From: Microbacterium aurantiacum
GTDB lineage: Bacteria > Actinomycetota > Actinomycetes > Actinomycetales > Microbacteriaceae
Length of the DNA stretch: 64,000 nt
Direction: 5' to 3'
Assembly (NCBI RefSeq): GCF_002872075.1
Contig: NZ_PGGU01000005.1
Coordinates: 310,001 to 374,000, forward strand
Every line of letters begins with the position of its first letter. Within the stretch, counting starts at the first letter, position 1. The notes beneath the pieces were generated by a model. The model was not told the origin of the DNA. It saw nothing but the letters and a program-made list of their open reading frames with translations, and did no database searches. Below, piece after piece: positions 1-8,651 of the stretch. The position numbers and the translations under genes are program-made.

Positions 1-225
1 CCCACCGCGACGACCACGCTGCCTGCCCCGTTGCACCGTACTCTGCGGGAGCAGCGTCAGCTGCTGAACAGCCTGGTCGGGCTCTATGCGCGCCAGGCCG
101 GCGAACCGCACGGTGCCGTCCATGCCGAACTGCGGCGCATCTGCGGCGGCCCCGCCGTGGCCCAGGCGACCGTGACGCAGTTGCAGTCGCGCATCGACGT
201 GCTGCGCAAGCGAGTGCGTTCGTAG
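1..225 (+). CDS. C-terminal end of an unidentified protein (5' end outside window)
   Basis: The frame is open from the first base of the window and ends at TAG 223-225, so only the last 74 codons are present. The tail is Arg-rich and helical, with a segment reading HGAVHAELRRICGGPAVAQA. It resembles the C-terminal tails I associate with some actinobacterial DEAD/DEAH helicases, but no catalytic motif lies inside the window, so this is only a weak suggestion. No terminator is obvious after it, and the next gene begins about 200 bases downstream on the same strand with its own promoter-like sequence. Confidence 0.5.
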   Translation, partial: PTATTTLPAPLHRTLREQRQLLNSLVGLYARQAGEPHGAVHAELRRICGGPAVAQATVTQLQSRIDVLRKRVRS

Positions 226-386
226 CATCCGCTTCGGGCTGCGGGTGGTCCCTGAGCCGGGCCCACGCGCCCCGAGACTCCGGGCAGCGCGCAGCGATGT
301 CCGGAGTGGGCGTGGGCACGAAGGGTTCGGATGCCCGAAATGCTGGCAATCCGGGCGCCGGGCCTTCTTCGGCGCCATCACGCGGA

Positions 387-392
387 TAGCGT
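387..392 (+). promoter_or_regulatory. putative -10 element (TAGCGT) of the VIT-family gene
   Basis: TAGCGT lies 30 bases before the ATG at 423 and matches the actinobacterial TANNNT -10 pattern. A Shine-Dalgarno-like CTGGAGG lies between it and the start codon, so the transcript would carry a short leader. No clear -35 is visible. The rest of 226-422 shows GC-rich partial inverted repeats but no gene. Confidence 0.35.
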
Positions 393-422
393 GGAACGGT
401 TGCCCATCGACCTGGAGGTTCC

Positions 423-1523
423 ATGACCGCGCCCGCTGCCGCCGAGCCGACCGCAGCCGACCGTCGACGCTGGGCCCGCTACCTCGTGGAGGAGCGCGCG
501 GAGGGGCTCGTCTATCAGAAGCTCGCCGCGAGCCGCACCGGCGAGGAACAGCTGATCCTGCTCAGCCTCGCCGACGCCGAGCGTCGCCACGAGCAGCACT
601 GGCTCGATCTTCTCGGCGGCGAACCCGCTCGTCTTCCGCGCGCCGGTGTGCGCTCGCGGATGCTCGGGTGGATGGCCGGACGTTTCGGATCGATCTTCGT
701 CCTCGCGCTGGCGCAGAGCGCCGAGGCGCGCTCACCCTACGACTCCGAGCAGTATGCGACTCCGGCGATGCGCGCCGACGAGAAGGTCCACTACGAAGTC
801 GTCCGCGGTCTCGCGGCGCGCGGTCGGCGACGACTGTCCGGATCGTTCCGCGCCGCCGTCTTCGGGGCGAACGACGGCCTGGTCAGCAACCTCGCCCTGG
901 TGCTCGGCATCGGCGCGACCGGCGTGAGTTCGGGTTTCGTGCTCTTCAGCGGCATCGCCGGTCTCCTCGCCGGCGCGTTGTCGATGGGCGCCGGCGAGTT
1001 CGTCTCGGTGCGTTCCCAGCGGGAGCTCCTCGCGTCGACGGAGGCGAACGAGGACGCAGCGGATGCCGCGGCCGACCTCGACATCGACGAGAACGAGCTC
1101 GCGCTGGTCTACCGCGCGCGGGGTATGGCCCAGGAGGAGGCGCTGGCACGCGCGCGCCGGATCGTCACGGCCGCGCAGGAAGGCGTGCGCCGGTCGACCA
1201 CCGGTCCGGTGCGCGTCCACGGCGCGTCCGATGACCATGAGATCGTCGGCGGCGACTGGACTGCGGCGATCTCCAGCTTCCTGCTGTTCGCCTCGGGGGC
1301 GATCATTCCGGTGTTGCCGTGGCTTTTCGGATTGCAGGGCACGACCGCCGTCGTCGTGGCGCTGGTGCTCGTCGGGATCGCCCTCCTGTCGACGGGCGCG
1401 ATGGTCGGCATCCTCTCCGGAGGTCCGCCGTTGCGACGTGCGCTCCGCCAGCTCGCGATCGGGTTCGGCGCGGCTGCCGTCACCTATGTGCTCGGCCTGG
1501 TCTTCGGGGTCGGCGCGGTCTGA
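423..1523 (+). CDS. VIT1/CCC1-family metal transporter with N-terminal ferritin-like domain
   Basis: The 366-residue protein has two parts. Residues about 15-140 form a helical Glu/His-rich ferritin-like (rubrerythrin-type) domain with EERAEGLVYQKLA and ERRHEQHW segments that could bind di-iron. Residues about 150-366 form the VIT1/CCC1 membrane domain, with VFGANDGLVSNLALVLG, the Gly-rich ALSMGAGEFVSVRSQ and three further hydrophobic spans at the end. The family exports Fe2+ or Mn2+ from the cytoplasm, and the ferritin-like domain is thought to sense or deliver the metal. ATG 423 follows CTGGAGG at good spacing. It converges on the next gene with only six bases between the stop codons. Confidence 0.88.
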   Translation: MTAPAAAEPTAADRRRWARYLVEERAEGLVYQKLAASRTGEEQLILLSLADAERRHEQHWLDLLGGEPARLPRAGVRSRMLGWMAGRFGSIFVLALAQSAEARSPYDSEQYATPAMRADEKVHYEVVRGLAARGRRRLSGSFRAAVFGANDGLVSNLALVLGIGATGVSSGFVLFSGIAGLLAGALSMGAGEFVSVRSQRELLASTEANEDAADAAADLDIDENELALVYRARGMAQEEALARARRIVTAAQEGVRRSTTGPVRVHGASDDHEIVGGDWTAAISSFLLFASGAIIPVLPWLFGLQGTTAVVVALVLVGIALLSTGAMVGILSGGPPLRRALRQLAIGFGAAAVTYVLGLVFGVGAV

Positions 1524-1529
1524 TCGCGC

Positions 1530-2597
1530 TCAGTCGAGTCGCAGCAACCGGTCGTCATCCGGACCGGCATCCCCGCGCCCGTCGGTGTTGTTCGTCAGTA
1601 TCCGGATGCTGCCGTCCGGCGCCACTGCGACGTCGCGCAGCCGGCCGTATGCGCCGACGAGCGTCTCCGACGAGGTCGACGGATCGTCCAGGGGCACGAC
1701 GCGGAGGCGCTCACCGCGCAGATTCGCGATGTAGAGCATCCCGTCGCGGATCGCGATGCCGCTCGGGCTGGCATCGGCCGGCGCCCACTGCTGCACGGGA
1801 TCGACGTAGCCGGGGTCGCCGGAGATGCCCTCGACGTCCGGCCAGCCGTAGTTCTCTCCGCCGCTGATGAGGTTCAGCTCATCCCAGGTGTCCTGCCCGA
1901 ACTCGGACGCGTACATCGTGCCGTCCTCGGACCACGCGATGCCCTGCGGATTGCGGTGGCCGTAGCTGAACACCGGCGAGCCGGGGAAGGGGTTGTCCTC
2001 CGGGATGCGGCCGTCCGGCATGAGTCGCAGGATCTTCCCGCCGAGGCTGTCGAGATCCTGTGCACTGGCCGGATCTCCGGCATCGCCGACGGTGGCGTAC
2101 AGCATCCCGTCGGGGCCGAAGGCGATCCTGCCGCCGTTGTGATTGCCGGCCGAGGGCAGCCCGTCGATCACGTTCTCTGCGGCGCCGAGCGCCAAAGATC
2201 CGGTCTCGCCTTCGAGCTCGAAACGCTGGATACGATTGCCGTCGCTGGAGGTCGAGTACGCGTAGAGGAAGGCGTCGCCGACGGCGAGCCCGAGCAGCCC
2301 CCCTTCGCCTCGGGCGAGGACCCCGCCGACCGCGCCCAGCTCGCGTGTCGAGCCGTCCAGCAGCAGCTCGCGAACGATCCCCGTGTCGCGTTCGCTCACG
2401 ATCGTCGCGTCGCCGGCGAAGACGACGGACCACGGCGCGTCGAGCCCGGATGCGATGACGGTCGGGGTGGTCGCCCCGGTCGGATCCGGGGCAGCAGAGG
2501 ATCCCGGGTTCCGGGGCGGATCCGGCTGCGCGCACCCTGCGAGAAGCACGGCTGACGCGACGAGGAGGGAGAGCATCCCGCGTTCCGGTCCTGACAT
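1530..2597 (-). CDS. PQQ-dependent sugar dehydrogenase-like lipoprotein (glucose/sorbosone dehydrogenase family)
   Basis: The frame stays open far upstream through a tRNA gene, but the start is placed at ATG 2597 because this gives a lipoprotein signal peptide: a short positive N-terminus, a hydrophobic run and the lipobox LLAGC with Cys22. The mature part of the 355-residue product is a beta-propeller of the GSDH family. Recognisable features are APWSVVFAGD, GEGGLLGLAVGD, the HNGGRIAFGPDGMLYATVGD motif, YGHRNPQGIAWSEDG and GGENYGWPDVEG. Such proteins oxidise sugars or other alcohols using PQQ at the outer face of the membrane. The substrate cannot be told, and no PQQ synthesis genes lie in the window. 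Confidence 0.85.
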   Translation of the reverse strand: MSGPERGMLSLLVASAVLLAGCAQPDPPRNPGSSAAPDPTGATTPTVIASGLDAPWSVVFAGDATIVSERDTGIVRELLLDGSTRELGAVGGVLARGEGGLLGLAVGDAFLYAYSTSSDGNRIQRFELEGETGSLALGAAENVIDGLPSAGNHNGGRIAFGPDGMLYATVGDAGDPASAQDLDSLGGKILRLMPDGRIPEDNPFPGSPVFSYGHRNPQGIAWSEDGTMYASEFGQDTWDELNLISGGENYGWPDVEGISGDPGYVDPVQQWAPADASPSGIAIRDGMLYIANLRGERLRVVPLDDPSTSSETLVGAYGRLRDVAVAPDGSIRILTNNTDGRGDAGPDDDRLLRLD

Positions 2598-2618
2598 GGC
2601 GACTCCGATCACCCTGAT

Positions 2619-2652
2619 ACGAAGAAGGCCCCCTCTCGGGGGCCATCTTCGT
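2619..2652 (-). terminator. hairpin terminator after tRNA-Leu(GAG)
   Basis: The inverted repeat has a GGCCCCC/GGGGGCC core (2627-2633 with 2638-2644, loop TCTC), extended outward by seven more pairs around one A-A mismatch. It begins five bases beyond the tRNA 3' end in the direction of transcription. It also lies in the leader of the dehydrogenase gene, so it should separate the two transcripts. Confidence 0.75.
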
Positions 2653-2656
2653 TCTG

Positions 2657-2739
2657 TGCGCGGAGGGGGACTTGAACCCCCACGCCCTTGCGGGCACTGC
2701 GACCTCAACGCAGCGCGTCTACCATTCCGCCACCCGCGC
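2657..2739 (-). tRNA. tRNA-Leu (anticodon GAG)
   Basis: On the minus strand this 83-base gene folds as a class II tRNA. The acceptor stem is GCGCGGG/TCCGCGC with discriminator A. The D arm contains GGCGGAATGGTAGACGCG, the anticodon loop reads TTGAGGT, there is a long variable arm with the GCCCGCAAGGGC hairpin, and the T arm carries GTTCAAGTC. The long variable arm and GAG anticodon make it leucine-specific, reading CTC/CTT. CCA is not encoded. Confidence 0.96.
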
Positions 2740-2850
2740 AGGTTTTGGATGATCGTTGCCGACCGAAGAATGAGACTAGCACGATCCGTGAGGCTGTTCG
2801 AACCGAGCCGGCGCCCGGGCGTGGCACGCCGTTTCGATAGCCTGGGAGGC

Positions 2851-4146
2851 ATGATCGATCCATCCCTCCCCGAGGTCGTCCGCATCGCGAGCGAACTGAT
2901 CCGCATCGACACCTCGAACTTCGGAGGTGGCAATGCGAAGGGGGAGCGGGAGGCGGCCGAGTACGTCGGCGCCTACCTGGAATCGCTCGGATTGACGCCG
3001 GAATACTACGAGCCGATCCCGCGGCGCACCAACGTCATGGCTCGGGTTCCCGGGCGTGACCGGTCGAAGCCGGCGCTGGTCGTGCACGGCCACCTCGACG
3101 TCGTTCCGGCGATGGCGGAGGACTGGAGCGTCGACCCCTTCGCCGGAATCGTGCAGGACGGCATGCTGTGGGGCCGCGGAGCGGTCGACATGAAGAACAT
3201 GAACGCGATGATCCTCACCTCGGTCGCCGACATCCTCCGCGCCGGAGAGCAGCCGGAGCGCGATCTGGTGCTCGCCTTCTTCGCCGACGAGGAGAACGGC
3301 GGGGTCGAGGGTTCGGCGCTCGTCGTGCAGAACCGTCCCGAGTGGTTCGCCGGGGCGACCGAGGCGATCAGCGAGGTCGGCGGGTACTCGATCACGGTCG
3401 ATGACCGGCGCGCGTACCTTCTGCAGGTCGGCGAGAAGGCGCTCATCTGGATCCGCCTCGTCGCCAGGGGGCGGGCCGGGCACGGCAGCAGGCTGCACGA
3501 GGACAACGCCGTCACCAAGCTCGCCGAGGCCGTTGCGGCAATCGGACGCACCCGCTGGCCGATCCGGCTCACTGCCACCACAGAGGCGCTGCTGGATGGG
3601 CTCAGCGCCTTGAGCGGCCGGCCGGTGGACGATCCGGATGCTCTGGCCGCGGCCGCCGGCCCCGCCGAAGCCTTCCTGCGCTCCACGTTCCGCACGACCA
3701 CGAATCCGACCGTGCTCACCGCCGGGTACAAGCACAACGTCATACCGGAGCGGGCAGAGGCCCTCATCGACGTGCGCGTGATCCCGGGTACCGAGGATGA
3801 CGTGCTCGCGCAGCTGCAGGAGATCGTGGGCGAGGAGATCACCATCGAGACGGTGGTCCGCGACATCGGCATGGAGACGCCGTTCGCTGGTCCCCTGGTC
3901 GAGGCGATGGTCGCGAGCCTGGGCCGGCACGACCCCGGCGTCCCCGTCATCCCGTACCTCCTGGGCGCGGGCACCGACAACAAGGCGCTGTCCTATCTCG
4001 GCATCACCGGATACGGCTTCGCTCCGCTCCGCCTGCCGGCCGATCTCGACTTCACCGGGATGTTCCACGGAGTCGACGAGCGCGTGCCCGTAGAATCGCT
4101 TGTCTTCGGCCAGCAGGTGCTGACCGATCTGCTGCGCCACTACTGA
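2851..4146 (+). CDS. M20-family metallopeptidase (ArgE/DapE/ACY1-like)
   Basis: This 431-residue cytosolic protein has the two M20 metal-binding signatures [11 protein letters not shown] (His, Asp) and [11 protein letters not shown] (bridging Asp), then the catalytic ADEENGG glutamates. A dimerisation insert follows with [15 protein letters not shown], and a final metal ligand region near [19 protein letters not shown]. The family cleaves acylated or dipeptide amide bonds with two zinc ions, but the substrate is not predictable. ATG 2851 follows GGGAGG directly. The open frame continues upstream across the tRNA region and was rejected there. The next gene, uppP, starts 50 bases downstream. 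Confidence 0.9.
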   Translation: MIDPSLPEVVRIASELIRIDTSNFGGGNAKGEREAAEYVGAYLESLGLTPEYYEPIPRRTNVMARVPGRDRSKPALVVHGHLDVVPAMAEDWSVDPFAGIVQDGMLWGRGAVDMKNMNAMILTSVADILRAGEQPERDLVLAFFADEENGGVEGSALVVQNRPEWFAGATEAISEVGGYSITVDDRRAYLLQVGEKALIWIRLVARGRAGHGSRLHEDNAVTKLAEAVAAIGRTRWPIRLTATTEALLDGLSALSGRPVDDPDALAAAAGPAEAFLRSTFRTTTNPTVLTAGYKHNVIPERAEALIDVRVIPGTEDDVLAQLQEIVGEEITIETVVRDIGMETPFAGPLVEAMVASLGRHDPGVPVIPYLLGAGTDNKALSYLGITGYGFAPLRLPADLDFTGMFHGVDERVPVESLVFGQQVLTDLLRHY

Positions 4147-4196
4147 GCGCGCATCACTGCACCTGCGCCGCCCCACGAACCCCAGAAGGCCCCTCC

Positions 4197-5021
4197 ATGC
4201 ACCTGCTCGAAGCGCTCATCCTCGGCATCGTCCAGGGACTCACCGAGTTCCTGCCGATCTCCTCCAGCGCGCATCTGCGCATCCTCGGGACGTTCCTGCC
4301 GTCCGGCGAGGACCCGGGGGCCGCATTCACCGCGATCACCCAGATCGGCACCGAGGCTGCGGTCGTCGTCTTCTTCTGGCGCGACATCGTGCGGATCGTC
4401 TCCCAGTGGTTCCGCTCCCTCGCTGGGAAGGTTCCCCGAAACGACCCGGACGCGCGGATGGGCTGGCTGATCATCATCGGAAGCATCCCGATCGTGGTGC
4501 TCGGACTGCTCTTCCAGGACCAGATCGAGACCGTCTTCCGCTCGCTCTGGCTGGTTGCGATCATGCTCATCGTCTTCGGCATCCTGCTCGGAATCGCGGA
4601 CCACGTCGGAGCGAAGCGACGCAAGCTCGACGATCTCACGGTCCCGCACGGCATCGCGTTCGGGCTCGCCCAGTCGCTCTCCCTGGTACCGGGCGTGTCC
4701 CGCTCAGGTGGCACGATCACGATCGGGCTGTTCCTCGGCTACGAGCGCGCCGCCGCCGCTCGCTACGCGTTCCTGCTGGCGATCCCGGCCGTGTTCGGCA
4801 GCGGCTTCTATCAGCTGTTCAAGAGCTGGGACGAGCCGTCGATCTTCTCGATGGGCGACACTCTGGCCGCGACCGGTATCGCGTTCGTCGTCGCGCTCGG
4901 CGTGATCGCGTTCTTCATGAACTGGATCTCGAAGCACAGCTTCCTGCCGTTCGTGATCTACCGCATCCTGCTCGGCGTCGTCCTTCTGATCCTGCTCGGC
5001 ACGGGAGTGATCGCGGCCTGA
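4197..5021 (+). CDS. uppP: undecaprenyl-diphosphatase UppP/BacA
   Basis: The 274-residue membrane protein dephosphorylates undecaprenyl pyrophosphate so that the lipid carrier can be reused for peptidoglycan synthesis; family members also confer bacitracin tolerance. Both family signatures are present: [16 protein letters not shown] near the N-terminus, with the catalytic Glu and Ser-rich loop, and [20 protein letters not shown] in the middle, with the catalytic Arg. About eight hydrophobic segments are visible, and the length is normal. It ends at a strong symmetrical hairpin shared with the convergent PAC2 gene. Confidence 0.95.
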   Translation: MHLLEALILGIVQGLTEFLPISSSAHLRILGTFLPSGEDPGAAFTAITQIGTEAAVVVFFWRDIVRIVSQWFRSLAGKVPRNDPDARMGWLIIIGSIPIVVLGLLFQDQIETVFRSLWLVAIMLIVFGILLGIADHVGAKRRKLDDLTVPHGIAFGLAQSLSLVPGVSRSGGTITIGLFLGYERAAAARYAFLLAIPAVFGSGFYQLFKSWDEPSIFSMGDTLAATGIAFVVALGVIAFFMNWISKHSFLPFVIYRILLGVVLLILLGTGVIAA

Positions 5022-5026
5022 TGCTC

Positions 5027-5055
5027 GAAGGGCTCGGCGATCCGCCGAGCCCTTC
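5027..5055. terminator. bidirectional hairpin terminator between uppP and PAC2 gene
   Basis: A 13-base perfect inverted repeat (GAAGGGCTCGGCG at 5027-5039 with its complement at 5043-5055, separated by ATC) sits between two converging genes. It begins six bases after the uppP stop codon and ends eight bases before the PAC2 stop codon. Confidence 0.8.
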
Positions 5056-5063
5056 AGAGCGTC

Positions 5064-5912
5064 TCAGCGCTTGAAGTCGCCCGGTCCGTCGCCGCGCCGA
5101 CGGAGGTAGCGCTCGAACGCCTGCGCGATCGCGTCACCGGAGGCATCGGGGGAGTCCCACGTGTCGCGGGTGCGCTCGAGTTGGCGGATGTACTCGGCCA
5201 TGTCCTCATCCTCGGCGGCTGCTGCGTCTATGGAGGCCTCCCATGCCGCCGCTTCGGTGCGCAGATGATCCCGTGGCACATCGACGCCGGCGAGCTCCTC
5301 GAGCCGGTCGAGCAGCGCGAGAGTGACCTTCGGCGAGGGTGTGGCCGTGGCGACATAGTGGGGGACACTCGCCCAGAGGCTGGCCGTGGGGATCCCGGCA
5401 TGCTCGGCGAAGTGCTCGAAGACGCTGAGGATGCCCACCGGACCCTCGTAGAGGGAGCGTTCCAGGCCGTGGGCTTCGCGCACCTGCTCGTTCTGACTGG
5501 ATGCGAAGATCGAGATCGGGCGGGTGTGCGGAACGTCGGACAGCATGGCGCCGAGCGTCACCAGACCGCTGACGTCGTCGCGCAGCGCGACGTCGATGAA
5601 CTCGCTGGCGAACGCCTGCCAGGTGCGTGCGGGCTCGACGCCGGTCAGCAGCCAGAACTCGGGACCGTCGCCGGGATCGCGCGGGCGCCAGAGACCGGCT
5701 TCCGGCCAGCGCAGCTGCCTGCGTCCCTCCGCGTCCATCCTCGTCGCCGGGCGCGTGTACTGGTAGTCGAAGTACAGCTCAGGGTCGATCGAGTGCACGA
5801 GGTCGTAGTCGGTCATCGAGCGCAGAGCCTCGATTGCACCGCTGGCGGCCTCGCCCGCATCGTTCCAGCCGTCGAAGGCAGTGATGATGATGCGCGAACC
5901 GAGAACATCCAT
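5064..5912 (-). CDS. PAC2 (proteasome assembly chaperone-like) family protein
   Basis: The 282-residue protein belongs to the actinobacterial PAC2/DUF75 family. It begins with a conserved ITAFDGWNDAGEAASGAI segment and contains the central YTRPATR and VTLGAMLSDVPHTRP regions and an ASLWASVPHYVA stretch typical of the family. ATG 5912 is preceded by AGGGAGA; an upstream in-frame start was rejected because its N-terminus is Arg-rich and unlike the family. The family is named after eukaryotic proteasome assembly factors, and in mycobacteria a member lies near the proteasome locus. Here the proteasome genes are absent from the neighbourhood, so its role is unknown. It is divergent from the HAD-trmI block. 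Confidence 0.85.
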   Translation of the reverse strand: MDVLGSRIIITAFDGWNDAGEAASGAIEALRSMTDYDLVHSIDPELYFDYQYTRPATRMDAEGRRQLRWPEAGLWRPRDPGDGPEFWLLTGVEPARTWQAFASEFIDVALRDDVSGLVTLGAMLSDVPHTRPISIFASSQNEQVREAHGLERSLYEGPVGILSVFEHFAEHAGIPTASLWASVPHYVATATPSPKVTLALLDRLEELAGVDVPRDHLRTEAAAWEASIDAAAAEDEDMAEYIRQLERTRDTWDSPDASGDAIAQAFERYLRRRGDGPGDFKR

Positions 5913-5990
5913 CGGGGTCTCCCTTCGAGGTCGTGGACGGGTATCACTCCAGGCTAGTCGGCGTCGGCGGGCACCGGGGTGCACCGCGAC

Positions 5991-5996
5991 TAGCAT
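5991..5996 (+). promoter_or_regulatory. -10 element (TAGCAT) of a leaderless HAD-family transcript
   Basis: TAGCAT is followed by six bases and then the GTG start at 6003, with no Shine-Dalgarno, so transcription probably starts at the start codon itself. Confidence 0.5.
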
Positions 5997-6002
5997 GGTT
6001 CA

Positions 6003-6686
6003 GTGATCAGACAGCCCGAGGCAGTCCTGTGGGACATGGACGGAACACTCGTCGACACCGAACCGTACTGGATGGCGGCGGAGACGGCACTGGTCGAGTC
6101 GTACGGCGGGACCTGGACCCACACGGACGCGCTTCAGCTGGTCGGCAACGGACTGCACGACAGCGCCGTGATCCTGCAGAACGCGGGAGTCGACATGACT
6201 CCTGCGGCCATCATCTCCTTCCTCACCGATGAGGTGCAGGAGTCGTTGCGGGTCAACGGAGTGCCGTTCCGGCCCGGAGCCCGCGAGCTGCTCCGCGACC
6301 TGAAGGAAGCGAACATCTCCACGGGATTGGTGACGATGTCGCTGCGGCGGATGGCGCTCAGCGTCGTCGAGCTCATCGATTTCGACGCCTTCGACATCGT
6401 GGTCGCCGGTGATGACGTCGAGCAGCCGAAGCCGCACCCGGAGCCGTATCTGCGCGCTGCCGAGCTTCTCGGCATCGAGATCGCCCGCGCCGTCGTCATC
6501 GAGGACTCGCCGACGGGGCTGCGGTCCGGGATCGCGTCGGGCGCGGTGGCGCTCGGCGTGCCGCACATCGTGTCGCTCGACGACCTCGGTGCTCACGAAC
6601 TCTGGCCGACGCTGCATGAGCGTCGTGCAGCCGACCTGGTCGATCTCTTCGGCCGGATGACCGCGATGACAGGAGTCACCCGATGA
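6003..6686 (+). CDS. HAD-superfamily phosphatase (beta-phosphoglucomutase/GPP-like)
   Basis: The 227-residue protein carries HAD motif I as LWDMDGTLVDTEP (nucleophile Asp11, acid/base Asp13), a motif II threonine/serine in TGLVTMS, a motif III lysine around EQPKPHPEPY, and motif IV as VIEDSPTGLRSG. The helical cap after motif I places it with sugar-phosphate or nucleotide phosphatases; the exact substrate is unknown. The start is a GTG six bases after a -10-like hexamer. Its TGA overlaps the trmI ATG by four bases, so the two are coupled. A HAD gene in this position beside trmI is common in Actinobacteria. Confidence 0.88.
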   Translation: MIRQPEAVLWDMDGTLVDTEPYWMAAETALVESYGGTWTHTDALQLVGNGLHDSAVILQNAGVDMTPAAIISFLTDEVQESLRVNGVPFRPGARELLRDLKEANISTGLVTMSLRRMALSVVELIDFDAFDIVVAGDDVEQPKPHPEPYLRAAELLGIEIARAVVIEDSPTGLRSGIASGAVALGVPHIVSLDDLGAHELWPTLHERRAADLVDLFGRMTAMTGVTR

Positions 6687-7702
6687 CCGAAGCGAGCGCC
6701 CAGCGCCCCAGTGGACCGTTCCGCGAGGGTGATCGCGTTCAGCTCACCGGTCCCAAGGGCCGTCTGCACACCGTCACCCTGAAGGAGGACGGCGAACTCC
6801 ACACCCACCACGGCGTCCTGCGCCATCGTGACCTCATCGGCCTGCCAGACGGCTCCGTGGTCGCGAACAGCTCCGAGCACGAATACCTCGCGCTCCGTCC
6901 GCTGCTCAAGGATTTCGCGATGTCGATGCCCCGCGGTGCGGCGATCGTGTATCCGAAGGATGCCGCGCAGATCGTGATGCAAGCCGATATCTTCCCCGGC
7001 GCCACCGTGGTGGAGGCCGGCGTGGGTTCGGGGGCGCTCTCGCTCTCGCTGCTGCGTGCGGTGGGTCCGGTCGGAAAGCTCGTCTCCTTCGAGCGCCGAG
7101 AGGACTTCGCCGAGGTCGCCAAAGGCAACGTCGCGACGTTCTTCGGCGGCACCCCCGACACCTGGCGCGTCGTCGTCGGCGATCTGACCGAAGCCCTTCC
7201 AGTGGAACAGCCGTCGGGGAGCGTCGATCGCGTCGTGCTCGACATGCTCGCTCCGTGGGAGTGCATGGATGCGGTGGCCGACGCGCTCACTCCCGGGGGA
7301 GTCGTGCTCTGCTACGTCGCGACCGCGACGCAGCTCTCCCGTGTCGCCGAGTACATCCGGGGCACCGGACTGTTCACCGATCCGGACGCCTCCGAGACGA
7401 TGGTCCGCGGCTGGCATGTCGAGGGACTCGCCGTCCGTCCCGACCACCGGATGGTCGCGCACACGGGATTCCTGCTCACCGCCCGCCGCCTGGCACCGGG
7501 AGCGGTGGCCCCCTCCGTCAAGCGCCGTGCGTCGAAGTCCAGCTACGGCGACGCCGACGTCGAGCAGTGGACGCCCGGCGCGGTCGGCGATCGCGAGATC
7601 ACGGACAAGAACCTGCGCAAGCGGGCCAGGGAAGCCGCGAAGGCGGCCGACGGGGCGCGTCTTGCGACGGCATCGCGCGAAACCGAGCAGACGACGGAAT
7701 AG
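6683..7702 (+). CDS. trmI: tRNA (adenine-N1-)-methyltransferase TrmI (m1A58)
   Basis: The 339-residue protein methylates A58 in the T loop of tRNA with S-adenosylmethionine. An N-terminal beta domain (GDRVQLTGPKGRLHTVTL, then a HHGVLRHRDLIG stretch) is followed by the Rossmann fold, with SAM motif I as VVEAGVGSGALSLSLLRAVG, the acidic FERRED loop and the catalytic VVLDMLAPWE. The C-terminal tail, about 60 residues, is basic and less conserved. In most Actinobacteria this gene is followed by arc/mpa, dop, pup, the proteasome subunits and pafA. Here the next gene begins 10 bases downstream and is the FKBP-like lipoprotein. Confidence 0.93.
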   Translation: MTEASAQRPSGPFREGDRVQLTGPKGRLHTVTLKEDGELHTHHGVLRHRDLIGLPDGSVVANSSEHEYLALRPLLKDFAMSMPRGAAIVYPKDAAQIVMQADIFPGATVVEAGVGSGALSLSLLRAVGPVGKLVSFERREDFAEVAKGNVATFFGGTPDTWRVVVGDLTEALPVEQPSGSVDRVVLDMLAPWECMDAVADALTPGGVVLCYVATATQLSRVAEYIRGTGLFTDPDASETMVRGWHVEGLAVRPDHRMVAHTGFLLTARRLAPGAVAPSVKRRASKSSYGDADVEQWTPGAVGDREITDKNLRKRAREAAKAADGARLATASRETEQTTE

Positions 7703-7705
7703 ACT
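7700..7705 (+). promoter_or_regulatory. -10 element (TAGACT) before the FKBP-like gene
   Basis: TAGACT overlaps the trmI stop codon and is followed by seven bases and the GTG start at 7713. No ribosome-binding site is visible, which suggests an internal leaderless promoter inside the operon. Confidence 0.45.
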
Positions 7706-7712
7706 TGAGCGC

Positions 7713-8651
7713 GTGCGTAAAACGTCCGCCGCTCTGGCCACCCTCAGCCTTGCCGTCCTCGCCCTGACCGGGTGCGCTGCGGCGCCGACCTTCAGCGGAG
7801 CGTCCTGCGATCGGACGGCTTCCGCGAGCGGCATCGACGAGGCTGTGACCGTCGAAGGCGAAGTGGGCGAGGAGCCCCAGGTCGAGGTGTTCTCGCCGGT
7901 TCACGTGAAGAAGACCTCGTTCACCGACCTGGCCATCGGCGACGGCCGTGCGGTCGTGACCGGCCAGCAGGCGATGAACCTCGAACTCTCGATCTACAGC
8001 GGCGAGACCGGGAAGCAGGTGTTCGCCACCGGCTACGACCCGAAGGCGGCCGCACCGGCGATGAGCATCGACGACTGGGCGGAGCGTTCGCCGGGTCTGG
8101 GCGACGTGCTGAAGTGCGTCACGGCCGAGTCGCGAGTTCTCGCCGCCCTGACGCCTGAGGATTTCGGACCGGCCAATCTCGAGGGACTGGGCCTGGCCGA
8201 TGACGACACGGCGATCTTCGTGATCGACGTCGTCGACGCTTTCCTGCCCAAGGCGGAGGGCGCCCTCCAGTTCAACGACGCCCGTGGCCTGCCGACCGTG
8301 GTTCGCGCCGCAGACGGAACGCCCGGCATCATCATCCCGGACACCGCAGCTCCGGAGAAGCAGACCGTGCAGACGCTCATCAAGGGCGACGGCGAGCCTC
8401 TGACAGCCGAGCAGACTCCGCTGGTGAACTTCACGGCGATCGGCTGGGATGACAAGCAGATCCTGCAGACCACCTGGGGTGACAAGCCGAGCGCACAGCT
8501 TCGCGACATCGCCGCTCCCGTGGCCGACGCGCTCGTCGGCCAGCCGGTCGGCTCGCAGGTGATGGTCGTGCTCCCCGCAGCCGGCGAGGGTTCCCCCGCG
8601 ATCGCGGTCGTCGTCGACGTGCTGGGCGTCACCGCGGCTCCGACGCAATGA
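7713..8651 (+). CDS. FKBP-like peptidyl-prolyl isomerase lipoprotein, probably degenerate
   Basis: The 312-residue product starts at GTG 7713 with a lipoprotein signal (VRKTSAALATLSLAVLALTGC, lipobox Cys21). The C-terminal half is recognisable as an FKBP fold: LVNFTAIGWDDKQILQTTW aligns with the strand holding the FKBP active-site Tyr and Phe-Asp, and GQPVGSQVMVVLPAAGEG with the helix and strand after it. Several aromatic and Asp active-site residues seem replaced, so catalysis is doubtful. An upstream segment may be a second weak copy. In related genomes an FKBP lipoprotein sits between pafA and pafB. The stop overlaps pafB by four bases. Confidence 0.75.
   Translation: MRKTSAALATLSLAVLALTGCAAAPTFSGASCDRTASASGIDEAVTVEGEVGEEPQVEVFSPVHVKKTSFTDLAIGDGRAVVTGQQAMNLELSIYSGETGKQVFATGYDPKAAAPAMSIDDWAERSPGLGDVLKCVTAESRVLAALTPEDFGPANLEGLGLADDDTAIFVIDVVDAFLPKAEGALQFNDARGLPTVVRAADGTPGIIIPDTAAPEKQTVQTLIKGDGEPLTAEQTPLVNFTAIGWDDKQILQTTWGDKPSAQLRDIAAPVADALVGQPVGSQVMVVLPAAGEGSPAIAVVVDVLGVTAAPTQ

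Noticed and set aside
2598..2933. Upstream extension of the PQQ-type dehydrogenase through the tRNA gene
   Set aside because: The extra residues are translated tRNA and terminator sequence. ATG 2597 gives a proper lipoprotein signal.
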